Shown piece by piece: positions 35,929 through 44,447 of a DNA stretch of 64,000 bases (positions are counted from its first letter, which is position 1; each line of letters starts with the position of its first letter). The notes beneath the pieces are model-generated. The model did not search any database, had not been told where the DNA came from, and saw only the letters and a program-made list of their open reading frames with translations. Source of the stretch: Arthrobacter sp. H16F315 (GTDB taxonomy: Bacteria; Actinomycetota; Actinomycetes; Actinomycetales; Micrococcaceae); the NCBI RefSeq assembly GCF_024124825.1, contig NZ_JAMXSS010000002.1, positions 1,116,001 to 1,180,000 on the forward strand. The letters run 5' to 3'. Both the position numbers and the translations under genes were made by a program.

Positions 35929-36822
35929 ATGGCCTCCCAGCGCTATGAACTCGGCATCGACGCGGCAAAGCTCGACGCGATCGACATGCACGTCCACCTT
36001 GAGGTGGACGGCCACGGCCACGAATCCCTGCCGTCGGCCCTCAGCGAAGCGTCCGCCAAGTACTTCAAGTCCGAGGACCGCGCCCCGTCGCTGGACCGGA
36101 TCGCCGAGGTCTACCGCGAACTGAACATGGCCGCCGTCGTGTTCACCGTCGATGCCCGCACCCAGCTCAAACACGAGCCGAACAGCATCGAAGACCTCGT
36201 CGCCGGCGCCGCGCGGAACAACGACGTGCTGATCCCGTTTGGCAGCGTGGACCCACGGACCGGCGCCGAGGCCATCCAGGGCGCCAAGCACCAGGCCATC
36301 GACCTGGGTGCCCGCGGGTTCAAGTTCCACCCGTCCCTACAGGGTTTTGACCCCTCCAACGAACAGTTCTACCCGATCTGGGCCGCCCTGCAGGAACTCG
36401 GCCTCCCGGCGATTTTCCACACCGGACAAAACGGCATGGGCGCCGGGCTCCCGGGCGGCTACGGCATCAAGCTGGGCTACTCCAACCCGCTGCTGCTGGA
36501 CGCCGTCGCGGCGGACTTCCCGGAACTGCAGATCATCATGGCCCACCCCTCGGTGCCGTGGCAGGACGAGGCGAACTCCATCGCCACGCACAAGTCCAAC
36601 GTCTTCATCGACCTCTCCGGCTGGTCCCCGAAGTACTTCCCGGAATCGCTGGTGAAGATGGCCAACTCCGTGCTGCAGGACAAGGTCCTTTTCGGCACCG
36701 ACTTCCCGCTGATCACCCCGCAGAAGTGGCTGCGCGCCTTTGCGGACCTGCCGCTCAAGGACGAGGTCCGGCCCAAGATCCTCAAGCACAACGCCGTCCG
36801 CCTGCTCGGACTGGGAGGCTGA
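35929..36822 (+). CDS. phdC: Amidohydrolase-family enzyme, phenylpropanoid cluster
   Basis: 297 residues of the ACMSD-like amidohydrolase superfamily. The metal motif is IDMHVHLEVDG near residue 20, IFHTGQNG follows near 160, IIMAHPSVPW near 200, and VLFGTDFPLIT near 250 carries the metal Asp. In the syntenic cou/phd clusters this enzyme hydrolytically cleaves the aryl beta-keto acyl-CoA, releasing the aromatic acid and acetyl-CoA. It starts one base after the upstream TGA. Confidence 0.8.
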   Translation: MASQRYELGIDAAKLDAIDMHVHLEVDGHGHESLPSALSEASAKYFKSEDRAPSLDRIAEVYRELNMAAVVFTVDARTQLKHEPNSIEDLVAGAARNNDVLIPFGSVDPRTGAEAIQGAKHQAIDLGARGFKFHPSLQGFDPSNEQFYPIWAALQELGLPAIFHTGQNGMGAGLPGGYGIKLGYSNPLLLDAVAADFPELQIIMAHPSVPWQDEANSIATHKSNVFIDLSGWSPKYFPESLVKMANSVLQDKVLFGTDFPLITPQKWLRAFADLPLKDEVRPKILKHNAVRLLGLGG

Positions 36823-36823
36823 G

Positions 36824-38029
36824 ATGACTGTCGATACCGAACAACAAACCCGGCTGTACGGCGTCTGCGACTACTACGACGCCGAGTCCCTGTTGACCGC
36901 GGGGGAACGCCGCGTGCTGGGCAGGCTGCGGACCTTCCTCGACGAGAAGGCCCGGCCGCTGCTGGCGGACTATTGGGAACGCGGCGAGTTCCCGGATGAG
37001 CTCGCCGAGCCGCTGATCGGCCTGGACCTGATGGAGCCGGCCGAACTGCGCGGCCCGGAGGGCAGCCCGGCCCGGGGAATCTACCAGGGCTTCCGGATCT
37101 TCGAGCTCGCCCGCACCGACGCCTCGCTCGCCACCTTCTACACAGCCCAGGCCGGACTGTTCCGGACCGCGATCCGGGTCGGTGCCTCCGCGGAACAGCA
37201 GGCCGAATGGATGCCGAAGGTCATCGACTTCTCGCTCAAGGGGGTCTTCTCGCTGACCGAGCCGGAGTCCGGTTCCGACATCGCCGGCGGGCTCTCCACC
37301 ACCGCCCGCCGTGAGGGCGACACCTGGATCCTCGACGGCGCCAAGCGCTGGATCGGCGGCGCCGCCACCGCGGACGTCCTGGCCGTGTTTGCCCGCGACG
37401 TGGCCGACGGCCAGGTCAAGGCCTTCCTCGTCGAGCGGGAAGCCCCTGGCGTGACGCTGGAGAAGATCCACGGCAAGACCGCGTTACGGATGATGCAGAA
37501 CGCCCACATCACCCTCGAGGGCGTACGGGTGCCCGAATCGATGCGCCTGCACAACGTGGAGTCCTTCCGGGGCGTCGCGGCAATGCTGCGCGCGATGCGC
37601 TCGGACGTCGCCTGGATTGCCGCCGGGATCGCGGCCGGTGCATTCGAGGCGGCCCTGCGCTACGTCACGGAACGCCGGCAGTTCGGCCGCACGCTCGGAT
37701 CCTTCCAGCTGGTCCAGGAAAAACTGGCCCGGATGCTCGGAAACGTCACCTCGGCGCTGTCTCTCGTGGTGCGGCTCACCGAGCAGCAGTCCAAAGGCAT
37801 CTACCGGGACCAGGACTCCGCCCTGGCCAAGATGCAGACATCCCTGCTGATGCGCGAAACCGTGGCCCTGGCCCGCGAAGTGGTCGGCGGCAACGGCATC
37901 ACCCTTGAAACCGATGTCGCACGCTTCCACGCCGACGCCGAGGCCGTCTACTCCTACGAAGGCACCCACGAAATCAACGCCCTCATCGTCGGCCGGGCCC
38001 TGACCGGCGAAAGCGCCTTCACCCGCTGA
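36824..38029 (+). CDS. phdD: Acyl-CoA dehydrogenase, phenylpropanoid cluster
   Basis: 401 residues with all acyl-CoA dehydrogenase marks: FSLTEPESGSDIAGGLSTTA (FAD/substrate loop), RQFGRTLGSFQLVQ, VVGGNGITLETDVARFHADA and YSYEGTHEINALIVGRAL with the catalytic-Glu region. It presumably desaturates (hydroxy)phenylpropionyl-CoA to the cinnamoyl-CoA, which lets the cluster accept saturated side chains. It lies one base after the amidohydrolase stop (ATG 36824). Confidence 0.9.
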   Translation: MTVDTEQQTRLYGVCDYYDAESLLTAGERRVLGRLRTFLDEKARPLLADYWERGEFPDELAEPLIGLDLMEPAELRGPEGSPARGIYQGFRIFELARTDASLATFYTAQAGLFRTAIRVGASAEQQAEWMPKVIDFSLKGVFSLTEPESGSDIAGGLSTTARREGDTWILDGAKRWIGGAATADVLAVFARDVADGQVKAFLVEREAPGVTLEKIHGKTALRMMQNAHITLEGVRVPESMRLHNVESFRGVAAMLRAMRSDVAWIAAGIAAGAFEAALRYVTERRQFGRTLGSFQLVQEKLARMLGNVTSALSLVVRLTEQQSKGIYRDQDSALAKMQTSLLMRETVALAREVVGGNGITLETDVARFHADAEAVYSYEGTHEINALIVGRALTGESAFTR

Positions 38030-38116
38030 CCCCGGCACCCACCAAATCCAACACACCCCGCTCCGGCACCGCCGTCGGACAGTTCCCTGCCCCACCCAGC
38101 CCTCCAGGAGGACATC

Positions 38117-38572
38117 ATGCCCAATCTCGTCGTCGATTTCGACAAACTGCTCACGCTCGCCGGCACCGATCTCGGGGTCACCGAGTACCGCGAAATCACC
38201 CAGGAACAGATCAACAAGTTCGCCGACGCCACCGGTGACGACCAGTGGATCCACGTTGACCCGGAACGCGCCAAGGACGGCCCGTTCGGCGCCCCCATCG
38301 CCCACGGCTTCCTCACCCTCTCGCTCATCATCCCTTTCTGGGGCGAGCTGTTCGACGTCGACGGCGTCACCACGAAGGTCAACTACGGACTGGACAAAGT
38401 CCGCTTCACGTCCCCGGTCAAGGTGGGCGCGCGGATCCGGATGCGGTCCACCATCAGCGAAGTGACCGAGGTCAAGGGCGGTGCCCAGATCAAGGTCGCC
38501 AACACCATCGAGATCGAAGGCCAGGAGCGGCCCGCCGTCGTCGCCGAGTTCCTCGCCCGCTTCTACAAGTAA
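38117..38572 (+). CDS. phdE: MaoC-family (R)-enoyl-CoA hydratase, phenylpropanoid cluster
   Basis: 151 residues, a single hot-dog MaoC domain. The hydratase-2 motif is FADATGDDQWIHVD (Asp/His pair) followed by GAPIAHGFLTLSL. It adds water to the cinnamoyl-CoA-type double bond, giving the substrate of the SDR enzyme. It is 87 bp after the dehydrogenase, with CCAGGAGG in front of the ATG. Confidence 0.9.
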   Translation: MPNLVVDFDKLLTLAGTDLGVTEYREITQEQINKFADATGDDQWIHVDPERAKDGPFGAPIAHGFLTLSLIIPFWGELFDVDGVTTKVNYGLDKVRFTSPVKVGARIRMRSTISEVTEVKGGAQIKVANTIEIEGQERPAVVAEFLARFYK

Positions 38573-38615
38573 AAAGCCCCCTCTACGAACCCTCCCTCTG
38601 TTCAAAGGAACAACC

Positions 38616-39980
38616 ATGTCAGGACTCACTCAGCTTCAAGCGATGGGCACCGCCGAGCGACGCAAGGAAGCGCGCACCGTCATTGCCTCCAGCTACCTGG
38701 GCAGCACCATCGAGTACTACGACTTCCTCCTCTACGCCACGGCCGCGGCGATCGTCTTCCCGAAGGTCTTCTTCAGCGGCATGGACGACTGGGTAGGCGT
38801 GGTGGCCGCCTACGGCACGTTTGCCGCGGGCTACGTGGCCCGCCCGGTTGGCGGCATCATCTTCGGCCACTTCGGCGACCGGATGGGCCGCAAGAACATG
38901 CTGATCATCTCGATGCTGGTCATGGGCGTGTCCTCAACCCTGATCGGGCTGGTCCCGGGTGCCTCGGTGGCCGGCCCCTGGGGTGCGGTGCTCCTCGTGA
39001 TTCTTCGTGTCTTCCAGGGCATCGCCGTCGGCGGTGAATGGGGCGGGGCCGCCCTCATGGCGCTGGAGCACTCCGAATCAGGCAAACGCGGTTTTGCCGC
39101 CTCGTTCGTCAACGCCGGGGCGCCCACCGGCGCCGTCCTTGGCACCCTGATCATGGGCGCGTTCTCAGCGCTCCCGAACGATCAGTTCCTCGCCTGGGGT
39201 TGGCGGGTGCCGTTCCTGCTCTCCTTCGTGCTGCTGGGCGTGGGCATGTTCGTCCGGCTCAAGGTTTCCGAAAGCCCTATCTTCAAAGCCGCCATTGAAC
39301 AGGAAAAAGCTGAGCGGGAGAGCGCGGCGCAGGCAAACGGCGCCGGAATCACGGCAAAGCCGGCCGCGCCCCTGGTACAGGTCCTGCGGCGGCCCAAGAC
39401 CCTGATTTTCACTATGCTCGCCGGCGCCGCAGGCTTCGCGCTCCAGGTGGTCCTGGCCACGTTCTCGGTGACCTACGCCGTCTCCAAGGGCGCCGACCGC
39501 CAGGGCGTGCTGTACGCCTTTGCTGCTGCCTCCCTGATCTCCATCGTGTTCGTGATCATGGGCGGCCGGCTTTCCGACAAGGTGGGCAGGCGGCCGGTGA
39601 TGATCGGCGGACTGGTTCTCTTCATCATCTACCTGGTGCCGATGTTCCAGCTGCTCTCCTCCAACAACATCATGCTGATCTTCGTGGCGTTCGCCATCGG
39701 CCTGATGATCCACTCCACACTGTTCGGTCCATTGGCGGCCTTCGTGTCCGAGCAGTTCGGCACGACCTCCCGCTACACCGGGGCGTCCCTGGGCTACCAG
39801 CTGGCAACCCTGCTTGGGGCCGGGTTCACTCCGGGCATCGTGGCCCAGATCTTCAAGGACTCAGGCCAGGACACGGCATCAGTGGTCTGGTATCTGGCGA
39901 TCATGTCGGTCGTCTCCATCGTCTTCATCCTGCTGACCCGGGAACCGAAGAACAACGACCTCCGCACCGTCCGGGCCTGA
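38616..39980 (+). CDS. phdT: MFS (MHS family) transporter, phenylpropanoid cluster
   Basis: 454 residues, 12 helices, of the metabolite:H+ symporter family (proline/shikimate-like). SSYLGSTIEYYDFLLYATAA is the MHS opening, GHFGDRMGRKNMLI is motif A, and RVFQGIAVGGEWGGAALMALEH is the helix 5 signature. By context it imports the phenylpropanoid acid used by the cluster, as PhdT does in C. glutamicum. It has AAAGGAA before ATG 38616. Confidence 0.88.
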   Translation: MSGLTQLQAMGTAERRKEARTVIASSYLGSTIEYYDFLLYATAAAIVFPKVFFSGMDDWVGVVAAYGTFAAGYVARPVGGIIFGHFGDRMGRKNMLIISMLVMGVSSTLIGLVPGASVAGPWGAVLLVILRVFQGIAVGGEWGGAALMALEHSESGKRGFAASFVNAGAPTGAVLGTLIMGAFSALPNDQFLAWGWRVPFLLSFVLLGVGMFVRLKVSESPIFKAAIEQEKAERESAAQANGAGITAKPAAPLVQVLRRPKTLIFTMLAGAAGFALQVVLATFSVTYAVSKGADRQGVLYAFAAASLISIVFVIMGGRLSDKVGRRPVMIGGLVLFIIYLVPMFQLLSSNNIMLIFVAFAIGLMIHSTLFGPLAAFVSEQFGTTSRYTGASLGYQLATLLGAGFTPGIVAQIFKDSGQDTASVVWYLAIMSVVSIVFILLTREPKNNDLRTVRA

Positions 39981-40033
39981 CCCTTCATCGGGTCCCCTCA
40001 CACGGGCTAACCTCACAGTAGAAAGGATTCGCC

Positions 40034-41605
40034 GTGGAAAATTTTGGCATCGGTTCGTGGCTGCAACGTCGCCGCCCGAAGTCCGGCAACAAGACCGCCC
40101 TGATCAGCGGTGACCGGGAACTTAGTTATGAACAGTTCGCGGACCGGACCGTCCGCCTCGCCAACGCCCTGGGGGACCGCGGCGTGGCCAAGGGCGACAG
40201 GGTTGCCTACCTGGGCGAGAACCACCCGTCCTTCCTGGAAACCCTCTTTGCGTGCGGCACCCTGGGTGCCATTTTCGTCCCGCTCAACACGCGGCTGGCA
40301 CCCCCGGAAATCCAGTTCCAGCTGCAGGACTGCGGCGCCGGGGTACTGGTCCATGCAGGCAGCCTCGGCGACCTGGCAGCCCGCGGGTCGGCCGGCACGG
40401 CAGTGGCAAGGCTCGTCGTCGTAGACGATGCCGGCGCCGGCAATAACCCGGCGGTGCGCATTGGAGCCGCCGGGGGCCCGACGGCGGTGGAGGACTTTGC
40501 GGACCTGGTGGCCTCCGGTTCGGACCAGCCGGTCGACGAACCGGTCACGCTGGACGACGGTGCCATGATCCTCTACACCTCCGGGACTACGGGCCGGCCC
40601 AAAGGGGCCCTGCTGACCCACGGCAACGTCACGTGGAACTGCATCAACGTGATCGTTGATTTCGACTTCTCCTCGCAAGACGTGGCGCTGATGATTTCGC
40701 CGATGTTCCACGTGGCGTCGCTGGACATGGGCGTCCTGCCCACCCTCCTCAAGGGAGGAACTGTGGTGCTGGAGCCGAAGTTCGACCCCGGCCGGACACT
40801 GGAACTCATTGAGCGGCACCGGGCGACCACCATCAGCGGGGTGCCGACCACCTATCAGATGCTCGCCGAGCACCCGGCGTGGGCCACGGCGGACCTCAGC
40901 TCCTTGAACAAGCTCACCTGTGGCGGGTCAGCGGTGCCGATGCGGGTGCTGGAGGCGTATGAAGCGCGCGGCATGCGGTTCTCCAATGGCTACGGCATGA
41001 CCGAGACTGCGCCGGGCGCCACCACCCTGCCGGCGGCCCGGTCCAGGGATAAGGCTGGATCGGCCGGACTTCCGCAGTTCTTCACCGATGTGCGAATCGC
41101 CGGCTTCGACGGGGACACCGCTGCGCCGGGGACGGCCGGCGAGATCCAGATAAAGGGCCCGAACGTGATCCCCGAGTACTGGAACCGCGCGGACGCCACC
41201 GCCGAGTCCTATGCAGAGGGCGGTTGGTTCAAGTCAGGCGATATGGGATACAAGGATGACGACGGGTTCCTCTTCGTCTCGGACCGGATCAAGGACATGA
41301 TCATCTCCGGCGGCGAGAACATTTATCCCGCAGAAGTGGAGCAGGCCATCACGGAACTCGAGGCGGTGGGAAGCGTGGCCGTGATTGGCGTGCCGGATGA
41401 GAAATGGGGTGAAGTGCCCCGGGCTGTGGTTCTGCTGCGCGAGGGTGCCCACCTCACGGAAGAGCAGCTCAGACGGTACCTGGATGGACGCCTGGCACGT
41501 TACAAGATTCCCAAGTCCGTGCTGTTTGTCGATGAGATGCCCCGGACCGCCAGCGGCAAGATCAGGAAGGCCGACCTTCGGAAGCTGAGCGCCATCCAGC
41601 CATAA
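40034..41605 (+). CDS. phdA: Acyl-CoA synthetase (AMP-forming), phenylpropanoid cluster
   Basis: 523 residues of the ANL superfamily. P-loop ILYTSGTTGRPKGALLTH, A5 motif NGYGMTETAPG, A7 GGWFKSGDMGYKDDDGFLF, A8 hinge RIKDMIISGGENIYPAE and the catalytic Lys in RTASGKIRK are complete. It activates the imported acid to its CoA ester, the entry step of the cluster and the source of the CoA thioester expected to relieve MarR repression. GTG start at 40034 behind AGAAAGGA. Confidence 0.9.
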   Translation: MENFGIGSWLQRRRPKSGNKTALISGDRELSYEQFADRTVRLANALGDRGVAKGDRVAYLGENHPSFLETLFACGTLGAIFVPLNTRLAPPEIQFQLQDCGAGVLVHAGSLGDLAARGSAGTAVARLVVVDDAGAGNNPAVRIGAAGGPTAVEDFADLVASGSDQPVDEPVTLDDGAMILYTSGTTGRPKGALLTHGNVTWNCINVIVDFDFSSQDVALMISPMFHVASLDMGVLPTLLKGGTVVLEPKFDPGRTLELIERHRATTISGVPTTYQMLAEHPAWATADLSSLNKLTCGGSAVPMRVLEAYEARGMRFSNGYGMTETAPGATTLPAARSRDKAGSAGLPQFFTDVRIAGFDGDTAAPGTAGEIQIKGPNVIPEYWNRADATAESYAEGGWFKSGDMGYKDDDGFLFVSDRIKDMIISGGENIYPAEVEQAITELEAVGSVAVIGVPDEKWGEVPRAVVLLREGAHLTEEQLRRYLDGRLARYKIPKSVLFVDEMPRTASGKIRKADLRKLSAIQP

Positions 41606-41625
41606 CTGGCCGTAGCCTGGGCCCG

Positions 41626-42248
41626 TCAGTGGATAAGGGCCAGCATGACGCCGACGGCCATGAACAGCACGCCGAACGTCCGGTTGAGGATGCGCTGGCC
41701 GCGGGCGTCGTGGGTGAAACGCTGGAAGGTCTTGGCTGCGGCCGCGAAGAAGAACCACATGACCAGGATGTCGATCACGATCACCGTGGCTGACAGGGTC
41801 AGGTACTGCGGCAGGAGCGGGTTCTCCGGGCGGATGAACTGCGGCATAAAAGCCAGGAAGAACACGATCGCCTTGGGGTTCAACAGGTTGACCCACAGGC
41901 CGCGGCGGAACATGGAGAATGCCGGCTCGTTGCGCAGCGCGGCGGCCTTTTCCTGGTCCAGGTCGGGTTTGTGCCGGAACTGCTGGATGCCCAGGTAGAC
42001 AAGGTAGGCGGCGCCTGCGTAGCGGATCACGTTGAAGGCGACCGGAGAGCTGGCCACCAGCACCCCCACGCCGAGGGCCACGATCACGATGTGCACCACC
42101 AGCGCGGCCTGCTGCCCGAGGATCCCCAGATGGAACGCCGGAAGCCGGAGTTCAGGGAATTGCTCATCGTGTTGATGGCGCCCGCGCCGGGCGTAAAGCT
42201 GATCAGGACACCGGCGCCGGCCAGGGCCAGCCAAAGGGAGGGTTGCAC
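41626..42248 (-). pseudogene. LysE/RhtB-family exporter, frameshifted near residue 42
   Basis: An amino-acid exporter of about 207 residues. GTG 42248 gives LALAGAGVLISFTPGAGAI and NTMSNSLNSGF, the LysE N-terminus, then the frame breaks. The remainder (ILGQQAALVVHIVIVALGVG to the stop at 41626) is in another frame and includes ALGVGVLVASSPVAF and AGAAYLVYLGIQQF. One base is missing in the C run at 42124-42127 (G on the coding strand). Five G in place of four restores RRSIWGILGQQ. Six helices are predicted overall. Convergent with phdA. Confidence 0.8.
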
Positions 42249-42331
42249 TGATTCAGTTTACGGCCGCGGACGCCCCTTTCACGCCGGGTGCTGCCGGCCG
42301 TCGGGAGGTTATCGGGAGCCAGGCTCTCCCC

Positions 42332-42883
42332 TCAGCTGCCGCGCAGGCCGTAGCTCAGAATCATGTTGCCCTTGCTCGTCTGCTGGGACGACTGCAGCTC
42401 AAGCCGGGTCAGCGGATCGCCGTCGGCGAAGAGCCTGCGGCCATTGCCCGCGATCACGGGATGGACGATCAGCATCAGGCTGTCGAGCAGCCCGGCGAAG
42501 AACAGTTGGCGGGCCAGCGAGATGCTACTGAACACGCCGATGTCGCCGCCGTCGCCGTCCTTCAGGCCCGCGACGAAATCCTCCAGCGGCCCCGCGATCA
42601 GCTGCGAGTTCTGCCACGCCAGCTCGCCGGTCAGGGTGCGGGACGCCACATATTTGGGCAGCGGGTTGATGAACCCGCCGAAGTCGGCGTCGGCTTCGGC
42701 GTTCGGCCAGTACTCCGCCCATTGCTGGTACCCGACGCGGCCCAGGAGCCCGGTATCGATCCGGCCCATCATCTCGTTCATCCCCGCGCCCAGCTCCTCA
42801 TCGAAGCTGTCGAATTGCCACAGGAACGGGTCTTCCACCACGCCGTCCACGGAACTGAACAGGCCGGCCGTCACGTTGCGCAT
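42332..42883 (-). CDS. Dihydrofolate-reductase-family (RibD C-terminal) protein
   Basis: 183 residues, of the large family annotated as dihydrofolate reductase-like or RibD C-domain. GLFSSVDGVVEDP, a TGLLGRVGYQQWAEYWP segment, KYVASRTL, and HPVIAGNGRRLFADGD are its typical nucleotide-binding and dimer motifs. It is unlikely to be the main DHFR. Such genes are common in actinobacteria and uncharacterised. It stands alone. Confidence 0.83.
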   Translation of the reverse strand: MRNVTAGLFSSVDGVVEDPFLWQFDSFDEELGAGMNEMMGRIDTGLLGRVGYQQWAEYWPNAEADADFGGFINPLPKYVASRTLTGELAWQNSQLIAGPLEDFVAGLKDGDGGDIGVFSSISLARQLFFAGLLDSLMLIVHPVIAGNGRRLFADGDPLTRLELQSSQQTSKGNMILSYGLRGS

Positions 42884-42983
42884 GCTTCCTCCTCGTCACA
42901 GGGTGTCTGAGTGCACCCTAGCGGCTGATCCGCCGGCGGGGAATGGCTGGTGTGAACCCGGAAGATCCGGCATGCGCAAGGGC

Positions 42984-43361
42984 TCAGCCACACCTGCCAT
43001 GCTTTGAATGCGACCAGTGGAACATGGTCCTTGGCAGGTCCGCGTGACGCGGATACTGGTCGAAGTACGAGCGGGCTCGGGCCGACATGTAGCCTGTTTC
43101 GTCGATGGCGAAGTGGCCGATCAGCTGCATGCCTTGTCCGGCTGCTTTCGATTCCAGTTCCCGGGCCTCGTCCAGAATCGGATCCGGATAGCCGTAGGCT
43201 TCACCAAAGCTGCCCGGGTGGGCGATGGCAAAGTACCTTGTGTCCTGCGGGTCCAGTCCCGCGAGGACGGCATCCTGGAAAGGGACCAGGCAGCCCGCGA
43301 AATCCCCGGGGACGACATCCACGTCGCTTAGTTGCATCTCCGCGTCCAGGCAGATCAGCAC
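42984..43361 (-). CDS. Uncharacterised small protein, weak RadC/JAB resemblance
   Basis: About 125 residues visible from an internal Met at 43361. FAIAHPGSFGE, a later acidic/Ala helix (DEARELESKAAGQGMQLIGHF) and TGYMSARARSYF resemble the RadC/JAB C-terminal region, but the first His of HxHP is missing. A stretch from ATG 43442 (MIIQAGFDLEILARPL) looks like its N-terminus in another frame, suggesting a further indel at about 43385-43400. The identification is weak. Confidence 0.42.
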   Translation of the reverse strand: MLICLDAEMQLSDVDVVPGDFAGCLVPFQDAVLAGLDPQDTRYFAIAHPGSFGEAYGYPDPILDEARELESKAAGQGMQLIGHFAIDETGYMSARARSYFDQYPRHADLPRTMFHWSHSKHGRCG

Positions 43362-43511
43362 GAGCCGGGCATGGGCCTGGCGTGCTGGAGGATGAGCGGG
43401 CGGGCCAGTATCTCTAAGTCAAAGCCTGCTTGGATGATCATGTTTTGATGCTAGGAAACCTGCCCTTCGAGCTCCAGAGCCAGCCCGGCTATGTGGACAA
43501 CGGGCCGCCGC

Positions 43512-44327
43512 TCACGCCCGGGCGATCACTTCGCCGTTGGGGATCAGGAACCAGCCGTCGTCCGTGGAACCCCAGCGGTGCCAGCCGGCCGAAATCCGGG
43601 CAAGGTCGGCGGCGTTGGCGAAGCCGTATTCGAGTGCTTGGTCCGCGAATGCCGAGTGCAGCACGCGTTCGCCCCACACCCGGGCCTGCCAACGGCGCTG
43701 CTGGCCGGTGGCGTAGAGCCAGTTGCTGCTGGAGGGCGCGACGTCGGTGAACCCGGCGGACTGGGCCCACGAAACCAGGCGGCGGCCAGCGTCGGGCTCC
43801 GCCCCGTTGCGTCGTGCGATCCGTTGGTAGAGCTCCATCCATTCATCCAGCTCGGGGACGGCCGGGTACCAGCTCATGCCGTGGAAATCGGCGTCGCGCA
43901 CCGCCACGATCCCGCCGGGCTTGGCGACGCGGCGCATTTCCCGCAGGGCGGCCACCGGGTCCGTGAGGTGCTGCAGGACCTGGTGGGCGTGCACAACGTC
44001 GAACGTCTCGTCCTCGAAGTCCAGGTCGTAGATGTTGCCGGCCACGAACTCGACGTTCTGCACACCGCGCTCCGCAGCGAGGGCGGTCGCCTGGCTGACC
44101 ACCTCGGGCGAGCGGTCCAGCCCGGTGACCTTCCCGGGGGCGGCGAGTCCGGCGAAATCGCACGTGATGCTGCCCGGCCCGCAGCCGACGTCGAGCACCG
44201 AAACCCCCGGGGTCAGGTGCGGGATCACAAACGCTGCGGAGTTCTCCGCCGTCCGGGAGGCGTGGGCGCGGACCACCGACTCGTGGTGGCCGTGGCTGTA
44301 CACATCTTCAGGCTGCTGCGCACTCAT
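43512..44327 (-). CDS. SAM-dependent methyltransferase (UbiE/Methyltransf_11-like)
   Basis: 271 residues, class I methyltransferase. Motif I is VLDVGCGPGS, motif II DLDFEDETFDVVHAHQVL, and post-II RRVAKPGGIVAV. The N-terminus (YSHGHHESVVRAH) and the C-terminal half resemble the actinobacterial 270-residue methyltransferases of unknown substrate. Divergent from the APC permease. No cofactor or substrate context. Confidence 0.87.
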   Translation of the reverse strand: MSAQQPEDVYSHGHHESVVRAHASRTAENSAAFVIPHLTPGVSVLDVGCGPGSITCDFAGLAAPGKVTGLDRSPEVVSQATALAAERGVQNVEFVAGNIYDLDFEDETFDVVHAHQVLQHLTDPVAALREMRRVAKPGGIVAVRDADFHGMSWYPAVPELDEWMELYQRIARRNGAEPDAGRRLVSWAQSAGFTDVAPSSSNWLYATGQQRRWQARVWGERVLHSAFADQALEYGFANAADLARISAGWHRWGSTDDGWFLIPNGEVIARA

Positions 44328-44447
44328 AATAAAACGCTACCGCCCCGCACCGACAAATCCGCGAATGCGGGGGAAACGGCCGGGAAGACGGCAGGATTTC
44401 GCGCGCAGCCGTCCGTTTTGCCGCTTCCGGCCGGGTCGGTTCAGCGG

